Of a DNA stretch of 64,000 nucleotides, positions 16,142 through 24,097 are shown in pieces. The position numbers and the translations under genes were made by a program. This DNA is from Agrobacterium tumefaciens str. B6. GTDB lineage: Bacteria > Pseudomonadota > Alphaproteobacteria > Rhizobiales > Rhizobiaceae. Below the pieces are notes generated by a model, which saw only the letters and a program-made list of their open reading frames with translations, was not told the origin of the DNA and made no database searches. Location: assembly GCF_001541315.1 (NCBI RefSeq), contig NZ_LMVK01000004.1, positions 1 to 64,000 of the forward strand. The letters run 5' to 3'. Numbering within the stretch: the first letter of the stretch is position 1; each line of letters starts with the position of its first letter.

Positions 16142-17338
16142 ATGGAATCGATTGGCGGGTGGACCGCCGAAAGCTTGGGAGTGGAACTGGCCAGCATGGA
16201 AACCGTTTTTGCCCTTTGCGCAATCCTGCTCCTCGCCTTCAATCTTCTCGGCATCGTTCTCGCCGGCTGGCGACTGACAAGACGGGATGCGGAAAACGAT
16301 CTTGTCCGGAAAAAACCGCCTGTCTCGCTTGTGGTGCCGTTGCGTGGCGTGGAAAACTTCACGACGCTGACACTATCGCGCGCCTTTCAGCTCAACTGGA
16401 CCGACTACGAGCTGCTGTTCTGCGTCGCTGATGAATTCGATCCCGTGATCGAGGAAGTCCGCAAAGCTGAAGCCGCCTTTCCATCGGTTTCCACACAATT
16501 GCTCATCGGTGACGACCGCATCAGCGCCAATCCGAAGCTGAACAATTGCGTGAAGGGCTGGCGCGCCGCCCGGCATGAATGGGTGATTCTCGCCGATTCG
16601 AACGTGTTGATGCCGAAATCCTATATTGCCACCATGATGTCGGCCTGGCGGAAGGACAGCGGGCTCGTCTGCTCGCCGCCGCTCGGTTCACGGCCTGCGG
16701 GTTTCTGGGCGCATGTGGAATGCGCCTTCCTCAACGGATCGCAGGGCCGCTGGCAATATGCGGCGGAAGCCATCGGCATGGGTTTCGCGCAAGGCAAGTC
16801 GATGTTGTGGAACAAGCCGTTCCTGGAGGACAATGGCGGCATTCGTGCACTCGCCGCCGAAATCGCCGAAGACGCCGCCTCGACGAAGCTGGTCAGAAGC
16901 GCCGGCCGCAGGGTGCATCTGGTCTCCGCCCCGTTCGAGCAACCGCTCGGCCAGCGCCATGCCGGTGAAATCTGGTCGCGCCAGACCCGCTGGGCGCGGC
17001 TGCGACGCGTGACCTTCCCGCAATATTTCGCACCGGAAATCCTGACCGGCACGCTTCCCCCGCTTCTCTTCGCGCTCGCCGCCCCTGCCATGATGGACGT
17101 GAACCTTACCGCAACCGCCTTTGCCGTCCTCGCCCTCATGTACGTACCGGAACTCGTGCTTGCCGCCCTCAACCGCTGGCCGGTTTCGCTCTACACGCTG
17201 CCAGCCATGATCAGCAGGGATATGATCATGCCCCTCGTCTGGGCCCGCAGCTGGATCGGCAGCGCGGTCGCTTGGCGTGGCAATGTCATGACGATCGGCA
17301 CGGCCGAGAGCACACTGGCCGGTCCGTCAGCAGAATAA
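16142..17338 (+). CDS. GT21-family glycosyltransferase (ceramide-glucosyltransferase-like), probable glycolipid synthase
   Basis: This protein of 398 residues (380 if ATG 16196 is used) has an N-terminal membrane span (VFALCAILLLAFNLLGIVLA), a GT2-fold catalytic domain and C-terminal spans. PPVSLVVPLRG opens the domain; VILADSNVLMP holds a DxN/DxD-type metal site; RQTRWARLRR is the (Q/R)xxRW signature of GT21. An Agrobacterium relative, Agt, makes glucosyl- and glucuronosyl-diacylglycerol under phosphate limitation, and the Pho box here fits that. Identity with Agt is inference. With transcription from about 16131 the first ATG has a very short leader, so ATG 16196 (GGGAGTGG upstream) may be the true start. 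Confidence 0.8.
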   Translation: MESIGGWTAESLGVELASMETVFALCAILLLAFNLLGIVLAGWRLTRRDAENDLVRKKPPVSLVVPLRGVENFTTLTLSRAFQLNWTDYELLFCVADEFDPVIEEVRKAEAAFPSVSTQLLIGDDRISANPKLNNCVKGWRAARHEWVILADSNVLMPKSYIATMMSAWRKDSGLVCSPPLGSRPAGFWAHVECAFLNGSQGRWQYAAEAIGMGFAQGKSMLWNKPFLEDNGGIRALAAEIAEDAASTKLVRSAGRRVHLVSAPFEQPLGQRHAGEIWSRQTRWARLRRVTFPQYFAPEILTGTLPPLLFALAAPAMMDVNLTATAFAVLALMYVPELVLAALNRWPVSLYTLPAMISRDMIMPLVWARSWIGSAVAWRGNVMTIGTAESTLAGPSAE

Positions 17339-17391
17339 ATTGTCACCTTTAGGATAGGGTTACGCCGGAAAGCTGATGTTTTGCTTTAAAA

Positions 17392-17438
17392 TGGTCGGAG
17401 TGGAGAGATTCGAACTCCCGACCCTCTGGTCCCAAACC
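17392..17438 (-). other. Prophage attachment site: 3' part of tRNA-Pro(TGG)
   Basis: Read on the minus strand, the segment gives the TTTGGGA anticodon loop, anticodon 3' stem, a T-arm with GTTCGAA, the acceptor 3' strand and CCA. The 5' half is absent, so this is the duplicated att core and not a tRNA gene. Homology ends near the anticodon stem, where the phage DNA begins. The remaining bases up to 17595 hold no gene I recognise. Confidence 0.8.
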
Positions 17439-17595
17439 GCACTCTGGAATTCAAAAAGCCCAGAAAAGCTGGAATGGCTGCTTGGAACATTTGAGAACAC
17501 CCGGAGAACAAAATAAAACTGCTCCCACGCTGCTCCCACATTGACTCCCTCCCCGCCTGTCCCATAATCAGACCCAGCGCTGGGCGGCGCGCATC

Positions 17596-17919
17596 ATGAC
17601 ATCAAGGGAAAACGAAACTCTGTCACCGGAGGGAAAGCCCGTGCGCACTGGAACCTTTGGGTATCTCTACATCAACGCTTATTCGATAACCGCCTACTGC
17701 ACGCCGTGTGAGCGCCGTGTTGACGTTGACCTTTCGAAGATCAATCCAAATGAGAGGTATTTGAACCGACGCTTCGTCTGTGATCAATGTGGGCGGCCGG
17801 GAGATTCGAAGCTAAGCCCGCCACATACCGACATGAGCAGACCATACGAGAACCCAGAGGTGATAGCGGAGATGGAGCGCCGGAAGGTCGAGCTTAAGGA
17901 GAGGTACGGGTATGAGTGA
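17596..17919 (+). CDS. Hypothetical prophage protein with Cys pairs (107 aa)
   Basis: This small soluble protein has two CxxC pairs (CTPC near 39, CDQC near 67) that could bind zinc, followed by a helical acidic tail ending EMERRKVELKERYGYE. It is on the plus strand next to the attachment site, opposite to the late genes. Its stop codon overlaps the next gene by eight bases. The function is unknown. Confidence 0.55.
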   Translation: MTSRENETLSPEGKPVRTGTFGYLYINAYSITAYCTPCERRVDVDLSKINPNERYLNRRFVCDQCGRPGDSKLSPPHTDMSRPYENPEVIAEMERRKVELKERYGYE

Positions 17920-18106
17920 CCAGACCAATAAGGCCGGAGACGGCATTCACGAGAACCACTGGTGCGAGCATCCGGGGTGTCGCAAGTGGGGCGGATGGGG
18001 TTTTAGCCAGTCGAAAGCTGAGAAACCGCATTGGTGGTGCCCCGAGCATTACCCACACCGCGACAAGTTCAGGGCCTCTGGCCTTTCTCCATCCTTTGAA
18101 CGATGA
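17912..18106 (+). CDS. Small zinc-finger-like prophage protein (64 aa)
   Basis: The sequence CEHPGCRKWGGWGF followed 16 residues later by WWCPEHYPH is a compact C-x4-C...C-x2-H array. Short proteins with this CxxxGCxKWGxxGF...CxxH pattern are frequent in rhizobial phages and their role is not known. It overlaps the preceding gene and runs tail-to-tail into the last gene of the late operon, sharing 38 bases with it. Confidence 0.7.
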   Translation: MSDQTNKAGDGIHENHWCEHPGCRKWGGWGFSQSKAEKPHWWCPEHYPHRDKFRASGLSPSFER

Positions 18107-18500
18107 CCTTGATCTCCCGAAGGTCACCTGACTGTGCTGACACGGCTTGCTGGATATCCTTGGTGGTCTGCACCAAACTGCCTACGGCCTGCTCACTGCT
18201 GGTCATTCGGTAATCAAGGTTTTCTGACTTAGCAGAGAGCCTGCGGACATCTGCCTCAATACTCTTGAAACGCTCATCCGCTCGAGCCTCGATGGTTTTC
18301 ACCTCTACCAGACGGTCTTTGTGAAGCTGCTCATGGCCCTGCCGCCACTCCTGCAACTCCTCGATATCCCGGCTCTTGTCGACCCAGATAGCCACGCCGC
18401 CCACAATCATGCTTGCAAGGGTGAAGAGGCTGATGATTGTATTTAGGTTCCATTCCAGTTTAGGAGCGCGACTTATCTGCATATTGGTGTTCTCCGCCAT
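18069..18500 (-). CDS. Membrane protein with long coiled coil, lysis region (143 aa)
   Basis: One membrane span lies near residues 19-38 (IISLFTLASMIVGGVAIWV). A long amphipathic, coiled-coil tail of 100 residues follows. Its place directly after Rz1 at the end of the lysis cassette suggests a lysis or membrane-associated role, for example an accessory holin, but one span and a large tail fit no holin class well. ATG 18500 was chosen; a longer frame to 18602 lies within the Rz1 gene. The ribosome site is weak. Confidence 0.6.
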   Translation of the reverse strand: MAENTNMQISRAPKLEWNLNTIISLFTLASMIVGGVAIWVDKSRDIEELQEWRQGHEQLHKDRLVEVKTIEARADERFKSIEADVRRLSAKSENLDYRMTSSEQAVGSLVQTTKDIQQAVSAQSGDLREIKVIVQRMEKGQRP

Positions 18501-18531
18501 CCCGTAAGCCTGCCCCTGCCCTAAAATGCCA

Positions 18532-18750
18532 TCATTTGCGACACGCAGCGTCAGCCGCGCATTGCCTGTTATTCGAGTTGATTGCTGGACCGGCTGTATC
18601 ATCTTGTGAAGCCAGCCGAGCCGCCTGCGGGTCCGAGAACTTGACGAAGCTGTAACCTGCCCCGTTAGTCGCAGGCGCTGTCTGGCAAGCCGCTATCGCG
18701 CATGAACACGAGGCAACGGCCGCGATCCGTAAGACTGCGGAAAGACGCAT
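18532..18750 (-). CDS. Rz1: Rz1-like outer-membrane spanin lipoprotein, overlapping Rz
   Basis: This 72-residue protein starts MRLSAVLRIAAVASCSCAIA and reaches a lipobox Cys at about residue 22 (AIAAC). After cleavage a short soluble part would be anchored in the outer membrane. It begins inside the Rz gene in another frame and extends past it, sharing 86 bases, as in lambda Rz/Rz1. GGAG stands eight bases before ATG 18750, a strong sign that the frame is used. Its partner is the inner-membrane spanin at 18665-18922; together they fuse the two membranes in the last step of lysis. Confidence 0.75.
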   Translation of the reverse strand: MRLSAVLRIAAVASCSCAIAACQTAPATNGAGYSFVKFSDPQAARLASQDDTAGPAINSNNRQCAADAACRK

Positions 18751-18922
18751 TGTTCTTCTCCAATTCGTTGATGCGATCGAGCGCTTCCTTGGCGGCCTCA
18801 ATCTGGGTCTGTGAGCGACCTTCGCGCTTGCCGAGCCAGTAGGAGCCCGAGGCCAGCACAACGGCACAGAGAAGCCCACCAGCGGCGATTTTGAGCCAGT
18901 TAGGAATGAGAGCCCAGATCAT
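18665..18922 (-). CDS. Rz: Rz-like inner-membrane spanin
   Basis: This 85-residue protein has an N-terminal membrane anchor (LKIAAGGLLCAVVLASGSYWLG) followed by a charged periplasmic helix (RSQTQIEAAKEALDRINELE). That is the architecture of i-spanins. ATG 18922 overlaps the lysozyme stop codon (ATGA), so it is coupled to lysozyme. Sequence similarity among spanins is low, so the call rests on size, topology and position. Confidence 0.75.
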   Translation of the reverse strand: MIWALIPNWLKIAAGGLLCAVVLASGSYWLGKREGRSQTQIEAAKEALDRINELEKNNASFRSLTDRGRCLVFMRDSGLPDSACD

Positions 18923-19602
18923 GACTTCACCTTGCGCCAGATACCGTAGAGCGTGAGGCCGAGGATCAGGACGGCGACGATGACGCGCGCCCACTGCCCG
19001 CTCGTCAGTTCATCGCGCTGGCTGGACACCGCGTCGACAATATCCGGGATAGCTGGGCCTATAGTCGCAACCGCGCCCGTGGTGCCAGTGCCGCCGATGA
19101 CGGCAACATCTTTGACCGGCACGGCTTTCTTAGCCTCGACGGTGTTGCTCGATACGAACTCGCCCTTTGCCCACAGTCCGGCTTCGGCAGCACGGCGATT
19201 GACAAGGCCCTGCACGCGCTTGCCGCCAGCATTGACCCACTTCATGAGTTCGGCCGGCACGGCGTCATAGTCGCCTGCGTTCAGCTTTTTCAGAAGTGTG
19301 GACTTGTGGAGCGCTCCAGTATTGAAGTCGAACGACACAAGAACCGCAAACTGGTTGTCCGTCAGCGGGACTTTCACCAAGCGGCTAACGCGATCCTCGA
19401 ACTTTCGGAGGTCGTTTTTCAGGATGTCTTCGGCTTCCTTGTCGCTGATGCGCATACCCTCTCGGACACGCGGAATGCCGGCCGCCGTGGTGTGGCCATA
19501 GCCGATAGTCCAGATGCCAGCCACGTCCTGATATGCGACAAGCCGTTTGCCTTCCCACTGCATGATGTGTGAAAGCCCCGCCGCGTTGATGCGTCGTGCC
19601 AT
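18919..19602 (-). CDS. T4-type lysozyme endolysin (GH24) with C-terminal membrane span
   Basis: This 227-residue endolysin cuts the glycan bonds of peptidoglycan. The catalytic set E17-x8-D26-x5-T32 is intact (WEGKRLVAYQDVAGIWTIGYGH). The GH24 domain covers about residues 1-150. A linker rich in Val, Ala and Gly and a C-terminal span (ARVIVAVLILGLTLYGIW, near 205-222) follow, which is unusual: T4 and P22 lysozymes lack it. It could tether the enzyme to the membrane or give it holin-like behaviour. ATG 19602 is used because GGAG stands six bases upstream. Confidence 0.92.
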   Translation of the reverse strand: MARRINAAGLSHIMQWEGKRLVAYQDVAGIWTIGYGHTTAAGIPRVREGMRISDKEAEDILKNDLRKFEDRVSRLVKVPLTDNQFAVLVSFDFNTGALHKSTLLKKLNAGDYDAVPAELMKWVNAGGKRVQGLVNRRAAEAGLWAKGEFVSSNTVEAKKAVPVKDVAVIGGTGTTGAVATIGPAIPDIVDAVSSQRDELTSGQWARVIVAVLILGLTLYGIWRKVKS

Positions 19603-20264
19603 GATGTTCTCCATGATTGTTGATTGACGGCGAGCTTGTCTGTCGCCATAGGGATGCGCCGCATGTCCCCTGAAACAGGCTGCGGTATGGAGGCCATGGC
19701 GCTTACGAGGAGCGACGGGCCTCCACCTCATGGAACTATTTCAGAGGTTATGCATTCTCTGCCGCCGTGTAGTGATTTGCACACAGCACCGAGGCTCGCA
19801 CTCAATACCCCCCGGTTCCCGTGCGAGCCTCATTTAGCATCCCGCCATAAAGTGCCGAGTTGCGCTACGGGTCGCCAGTTGCGGATAATCACAACAGTCG
19901 AAATGTTCTGGTGAACCCTGCGCTCGTATTAGGGTGTATCGGTTTCACTCACAGTAGAATCGAAAGGCCGAATTGGCTTTTGTCGGAGCACAATGCCTAG
20001 AAAACTGCCACCGCTGCCCCGGGGGTGAGCAAGCCAATCTCCTAACAGTCTCTTAACGTTACCAACAGGGCGAAGGAGATTCTGTTACTTATTGGACACA
20101 CTACGATCGCTTCATGTCCCGCCTAGCACACAAAAACAGTGAAACATGATTGCGGTATCAGAAGACTTTCTGTCATTTACCGAGTCAGCGCAGGGCTAAT
20201 GAGGCGGGGACAACCAGTTTCGGACTTTGCGTTGGTGGAAATAAATTTTGACTGGAGGTCAATC
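19603..20264. other. Intergenic region between lysis cassette and porin
   Basis: These 660 bases hold no gene I can support. The flanking genes point away from each other, so the region should contain promoters for both the leftward lysis genes and the rightward porin. No convincing -35/-10 pair was recognised. Confidence 0.5.
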
Positions 20265-21287
20265 ATGAACATTAAGAGCCTTCTTATCGGCTCCGCTGCG
20301 GCTCTCGCAGCAGTATCCGGCGCACAGGCTGCCGACGCTATCGTCGCCGCTGAGCCTGAGCCCCTGGAATACGTTCGCGTTTGCGACGCTTTCGGCACCG
20401 GCTTCTTCTACATCCCCGGCACCGAAACCTGCCTGAAGTTCGGCGGTTACATCCGTTTCCAGACGAACATCGGCCGTGACGAATTCAACTCTGGCCGTGG
20501 CACTTCCGACTGGGATTCGTTCACGCGCGCTCAGTTCGAAGTTGACACCCGCACCGACACCGAGCTCGGCGCTCTGCGTGGCTTCATCGGCTTCCGCGGC
20601 AACGCTGACAACGGCTCTGCCGCTCAGTCTGGCGTTCACGTTGACCAGGCCTTCATCGAACTCGGCGGCCTGAAGGTCGGTAAGTTCTACAGCTGGTGGG
20701 ATGATGGCCTCTCTGGCGAGTCCGACGTTCTCTCCACGAACGCTCTCTTCAACTCCATTCGTTACACCTACGACGCTGGTTCCTTCTGGGCAGGCGTTTC
20801 GGTTGACGAACTCGAAGGCCTCACTGTTGGTTGGGACGAGCCCGACAACAACGTTGGTGTTGCTCTCGGTCTCGGCGCGAAGCTCGGCGCAGCTTCGCTG
20901 CAGCTCATCGGCGGCTACGACACCGACCGCGAAGAAGGCTCTGTTCGCCTGATCGCAACGGCTGACGTAGGCCCCGGCACCCTCGGCCTGGCAGGCGTAT
21001 GGGCTTCCGGCCCGAACGCTTACTACACCGAATCTGAGTGGGCGATTGCTGGTGAATACGCCATCAAGGCAACCGACAAGCTGACCATCACCCCCGGTGC
21101 ACAGTACTTCGGCAACTACTACGCTGGTGGTCCTGACTTCACCAACGACGACGCTTGGCAGGCTGGCCTGACGGTTGACTACAAGATCACGCAGGGCCTC
21201 TCCATGAAGGTTGCAGCTAACTACCTCGACGTCGACAACGTTGACGAAGAGTGGAACGGCTTCATCCGTCTGCAGCGTTCGTTCTAA
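20265..21287 (+). CDS. Omp2/RopA-type outer-membrane porin
   Basis: This 340-residue porin has a signal peptide (MNIKSLLIGSAAALAAVSGA, cleaved after QAADA), then the alphaproteobacterial porin start EPLEYVRVCDAFGTGFFYIP, CLKFGGYIRF, alternating beta strands, and a C-terminal Phe (LQRSF) that marks outer-membrane barrels. It would form a trimeric diffusion channel. A strong ribosome site (TGGAGG) and near-uniform codon choice suggest very high expression, as for a major host porin. It sits inside the prophage beside the lysis genes on the opposite strand, with its own terminator, so it behaves as lysogeny cargo. Confidence 0.93.
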   Translation: MNIKSLLIGSAAALAAVSGAQAADAIVAAEPEPLEYVRVCDAFGTGFFYIPGTETCLKFGGYIRFQTNIGRDEFNSGRGTSDWDSFTRAQFEVDTRTDTELGALRGFIGFRGNADNGSAAQSGVHVDQAFIELGGLKVGKFYSWWDDGLSGESDVLSTNALFNSIRYTYDAGSFWAGVSVDELEGLTVGWDEPDNNVGVALGLGAKLGAASLQLIGGYDTDREEGSVRLIATADVGPGTLGLAGVWASGPNAYYTESEWAIAGEYAIKATDKLTITPGAQYFGNYYAGGPDFTNDDAWQAGLTVDYKITQGLSMKVAANYLDVDNVDEEWNGFIRLQRSF

Positions 21288-21313
21288 TCTGATCTGACAT
21301 TGTCAGTGATGGA

Positions 21314-21343
21314 AGCCTCGGCAGTAATGCCGGGGCTTTTTTA
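21314..21343 (+). terminator. Intrinsic terminator of the porin gene
   Basis: A 9-bp GC-rich stem (AGCCTCGGC and GCCGGGGCT), a 6-base loop and a run of six T follow the porin stop codon by 27 bases. Confidence 0.9.
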
Positions 21344-21625
21344 CTTTGAAAAATCCACAAGACAGCCGCATCAAAAGATTGTAATGTTGCTTCGATGTTC
21401 TAGCGAAGATCCACAGCCGAAAGGCTTTCGCCAGTAGATCCCAGTCAATCTCCTCGGCCCGTCCCTGGGTCGAGGAGAAGGCCCTCCCAGAGTGGATATT
21501 TGGTGATTGGCATTTGATTTCCTACGCAAATGTTCAGCCCCGGTTCATCCCTGCCGCCGCATTCTCCCAGTCATGGAACCGAAGGCACCGACACACGTTT
21601 GAGTGCCTCAATGGGAGATGAGATT

Positions 21626-21934
21626 ATGAAGCTTCTGACCGCAGCAATTGCGCTCGTATCCGTCGGTATCCTTAGTGGATGCGTTGAAGATGGCGGGTAC
21701 CGTACTGGCGGCTATTATTCGTCGGGCGTTTCCTACCGTTCATACGATCGAGACCGCTATTATGGAGACCGGTACCGCCGCGACTATGACCGCCGCGATT
21801 GGCGCGATCGGAGAGAATCGAGAGACAGGCGCGAGGATCGTAGGGAGTGGCGCAGTGAACAGCCGCGCCAGCCTGAATCTGGCGGCAACAATCGCGTGAT
21901 ACGTCCGCACATTTTGTATCGAAATGCTGACTGA
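21626..21934 (+). CDS. Small Arg/Tyr/Asp-rich lipoprotein (102 aa)
   Basis: The signal MKLLTAAIALVSVGILSGC ends in a lipobox Cys at residue 19. The mature part is dominated by Tyr, Arg and Asp in short RDR, RYYGD and RRDYDRRDW repeats, probably disordered and cationic in a periplasmic setting. GGGAG precedes ATG 21626. It is transcribed in the same direction as the porin but behind the porin terminator, so it has its own promoter. No function is known. It may be a host-derived cargo gene. Confidence 0.65.
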   Translation: MKLLTAAIALVSVGILSGCVEDGGYRTGGYYSSGVSYRSYDRDRYYGDRYRRDYDRRDWRDRRESRDRREDRREWRSEQPRQPESGGNNRVIRPHILYRNAD

Positions 21935-21960
21935 GCGCAGACATACGGGATGATGGCGGG

Positions 21961-22332
21961 TTACGCTAACGGCCAAGCGATGGGCGAGATCTCGCCAAGG
22001 AACTGCTCGACGGTCGGCTGCTGGCGTTGGCCCGCCTGAACCTTCGCCAATTCGCCGTAGGCGTAGAACCAGACATTATCGCGCCACGCGACGAAGGCCT
22101 GCGCCTCCGCAGCCCATTTAGGCTTTGTTGAGCCGATGTAGGATGCCAGCGTCACGCCATCGCGGAACTGACGCTCACGCGCTGTTCTGTCGACAAGGCT
22201 CTGAATGGCGTTTTCGTATTCGGTGATGGTGGGTGACTGCGGGAGTTGTTCTTCGAACTCGGCTATTTCATCGGCCGTCATATCGCGGCTAACACTTTCA
22301 CCGGTTGCTGCGTCCAGAAAAGATATCTTCAT
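21961..22332 (-). CDS. Putative tail-fibre assembly protein
   Basis: This 123-residue soluble protein directly follows the fibre gene, overlapping its stop codon (start 22332 against fibre end 22329). The position and the conserved core (ERQFRDGVTLASYIGSTKP, WAAEAQAFVAWRDNVW, PTVEQFLGEI) are typical of fibre chaperones in Rhizobiales phages. It would fold or trimerise the fibre. Confidence 0.65.
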   Translation of the reverse strand: MKISFLDAATGESVSRDMTADEIAEFEEQLPQSPTITEYENAIQSLVDRTARERQFRDGVTLASYIGSTKPKWAAEAQAFVAWRDNVWFYAYGELAKVQAGQRQQPTVEQFLGEISPIAWPLA

Positions 22333-23888
22333 CCTCTCACCCCCTCAAAGAACAGCTCGCCGTAAGTCGCCGCTGCTACGGAGCTCTGTATCCGCAACGC
22401 ATTTCGCGCCACCGATGCGGCAGTCGTTGTGCCTATGGTCCTGTTGACCCGCGAGGTGGGCGACCGACTTACGAACTGGCCGATTGAAAGCGCCGGTCTC
22501 GCCTTGTTGAAATTGAAGATTTCGGTGGTTCCTGCGCATGTGATGTCACCGACGAATATGCCAGGGAACTGAGCGCTTGACACTGACGATGTGGTTGTTG
22601 ACCCGTTATAGATCGCATCATCAAGCGTGAACTCATAATCAGACACGGCACTCAGGAAGGTCACGCCGTTATCAGTCGACACTTGAATAGTCAGGTACGT
22701 GCCGCTGGGAACCGAAAAGCTCGAGGTGCACCTTAGGCGGCTAAACGCTGATAGGTTCGTGATCACCGCGGTCGTCAAACCAGCCATATTGATCAGGCCG
22801 ATTGGCTCCCATCCGCCCAGAGCCTGACTTGCCTGTGCTGGCGTCAGAAACTTGATACTCTTTCCCGTGGTCCCGTTGGCGACAGCGAACTGCCCGTCTA
22901 CTGCGGACGCCGCGCCAGTGACATCCCCCGTACCCGTGCCGTCCGTGCCCTTGCGCGCCAATAGCCGCCAGTAAGCATTGCTTTCTACTGGCAGCACAGG
23001 CGGCGCATTGCCGGTTGTCGGTTGAATGGCAATCCACGTTGAGCCGTTGTCCAGGGCGATGTCATTCGTCGCATAGGCCGCCCCCGCGCTGTATGCGCCA
23101 CGATCCACAACACCAGCCGTGCCAGAGCGAGCGAAGAGTAGCCACTGCGTGTTCTCGGTCGTCGGAAGCGTCGGCGGCGCATTGCCAGTAGTCGCAACCT
23201 TTGCAATCCACGTCGAGCCGCCGTACTGCACGATATCGCGGATCGCATAGGCCGTGCCCGCGCTGTAGTTGCCGCGCTGATTAACGCCAGCAGGGCCGAC
23301 AGGACCGGTGATGTAGTAGGGAACGCTCCAGTCGCCAGACGTCGCAGAGTTCTTGATGTAGAGCGCCGAACGCCCATCTCCAATATCTGCAACAAGCACG
23401 CGGAAGCCCGCCGCAGCGCCGTTATAAGCCGCTCGGCCAGCCATATTCGGAACGGCAACGTCAAACTGGACGCCATCCTTCAATGTGAACTTGTTGATCG
23501 TCCCAAACACACCCGGCCCGATACCAATCGGAATGTCATCCGTGCCAACAGTGATTTCAGACAGGCTGTCGAGGTTGCCATTTGAAAGGGAGGCCAGCAG
23601 CCGGCGCATGGCCTCGACTGCGGCAATCGTTGGCGACGTCAGTTCGACCTTATAAGGCGCGTCCGTCTGCGCAGGACCGGGCCAATCATCGGCAAGCAAC
23701 AGTTCCGTGTCGCTGATGATCTGCTCAATGACTATAGGGCGGCCAACGTGGATGCCGTACTTGTCACCGACCTTGATCGGCGTCAGGCCGGCAACTTCCG
23801 TCAGCCAGCCGGTGTCAGTGCCGGTCACAGTGCGAGAGCCGACAGCGACGGTAGCCGTACCATCGCCGTACCATGTGGTGTTAGCCAT
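22329..23888 (-). CDS. Tail fibre protein with tandem carbohydrate-binding-like modules
   Basis: This 519-residue fibre has an N-terminal attachment domain (about 1-110), a collagen-like GPVGPAG turn near 195, and then two related modules of about 50 residues: RGNYSAGTAYAIRDIVQY...STWIA and RGAYSAGAAYATNDIALD...STWIA. These resemble the chitin-binding (CBM5/12-like) modules common in tail fibres. The C-terminal 200 residues are Ser/Thr-rich beta structure that probably contacts the cell surface. It is the likely host-range determinant. Overlaps on both sides show one transcript. Confidence 0.85.
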   Translation of the reverse strand: MANTTWYGDGTATVAVGSRTVTGTDTGWLTEVAGLTPIKVGDKYGIHVGRPIVIEQIISDTELLLADDWPGPAQTDAPYKVELTSPTIAAVEAMRRLLASLSNGNLDSLSEITVGTDDIPIGIGPGVFGTINKFTLKDGVQFDVAVPNMAGRAAYNGAAAGFRVLVADIGDGRSALYIKNSATSGDWSVPYYITGPVGPAGVNQRGNYSAGTAYAIRDIVQYGGSTWIAKVATTGNAPPTLPTTENTQWLLFARSGTAGVVDRGAYSAGAAYATNDIALDNGSTWIAIQPTTGNAPPVLPVESNAYWRLLARKGTDGTGTGDVTGAASAVDGQFAVANGTTGKSIKFLTPAQASQALGGWEPIGLINMAGLTTAVITNLSAFSRLRCTSSFSVPSGTYLTIQVSTDNGVTFLSAVSDYEFTLDDAIYNGSTTTSSVSSAQFPGIFVGDITCAGTTEIFNFNKARPALSIGQFVSRSPTSRVNRTIGTTTAASVARNALRIQSSVAAATYGELFFEGVRG

Positions 23889-24088
23889 TATTCTTCTCCA
23901 TCATCGCGCGCCTTGCGCAGATCGGCTTCAAGGCCGTTGATCTTGTCGAGAAGGATCTGGTTCTCCTGCTTCTGCATAAGAAGCTGCTGGGACAGAAGAA
24001 GCGTGCGGTTCACTAGGAACGTTTCGCGCACTTCCGCCTCTTGCAGGATGACGGAAGCGTCGACCTGCATCTTATTGCCCGTAGACAT
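23888..24088 (-). CDS. Short coiled-coil tail protein (66 aa)
   Basis: A single amphipathic helix covers most of the protein, with heptads running from FLVNRTLLLSQQLLMQKQEN to LEADLRKARDD. The stop codon overlaps the fibre start by one base (TAATG). GAGGAAA stands before ATG 24088. The position between the tip protein and the fibre suggests a connector or chaperone, which is inference. Confidence 0.6.
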   Translation of the reverse strand: MSTGNKMQVDASVILQEAEVRETFLVNRTLLLSQQLLMQKQENQILLDKINGLEADLRKARDDGEE

Positions 24089-24097
24089 GGGATTTCC

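Noticed and set aside
17392..17438. A functional tRNA-Pro gene
   Set aside because: Only the 3' part from the anticodon loop onward is present.
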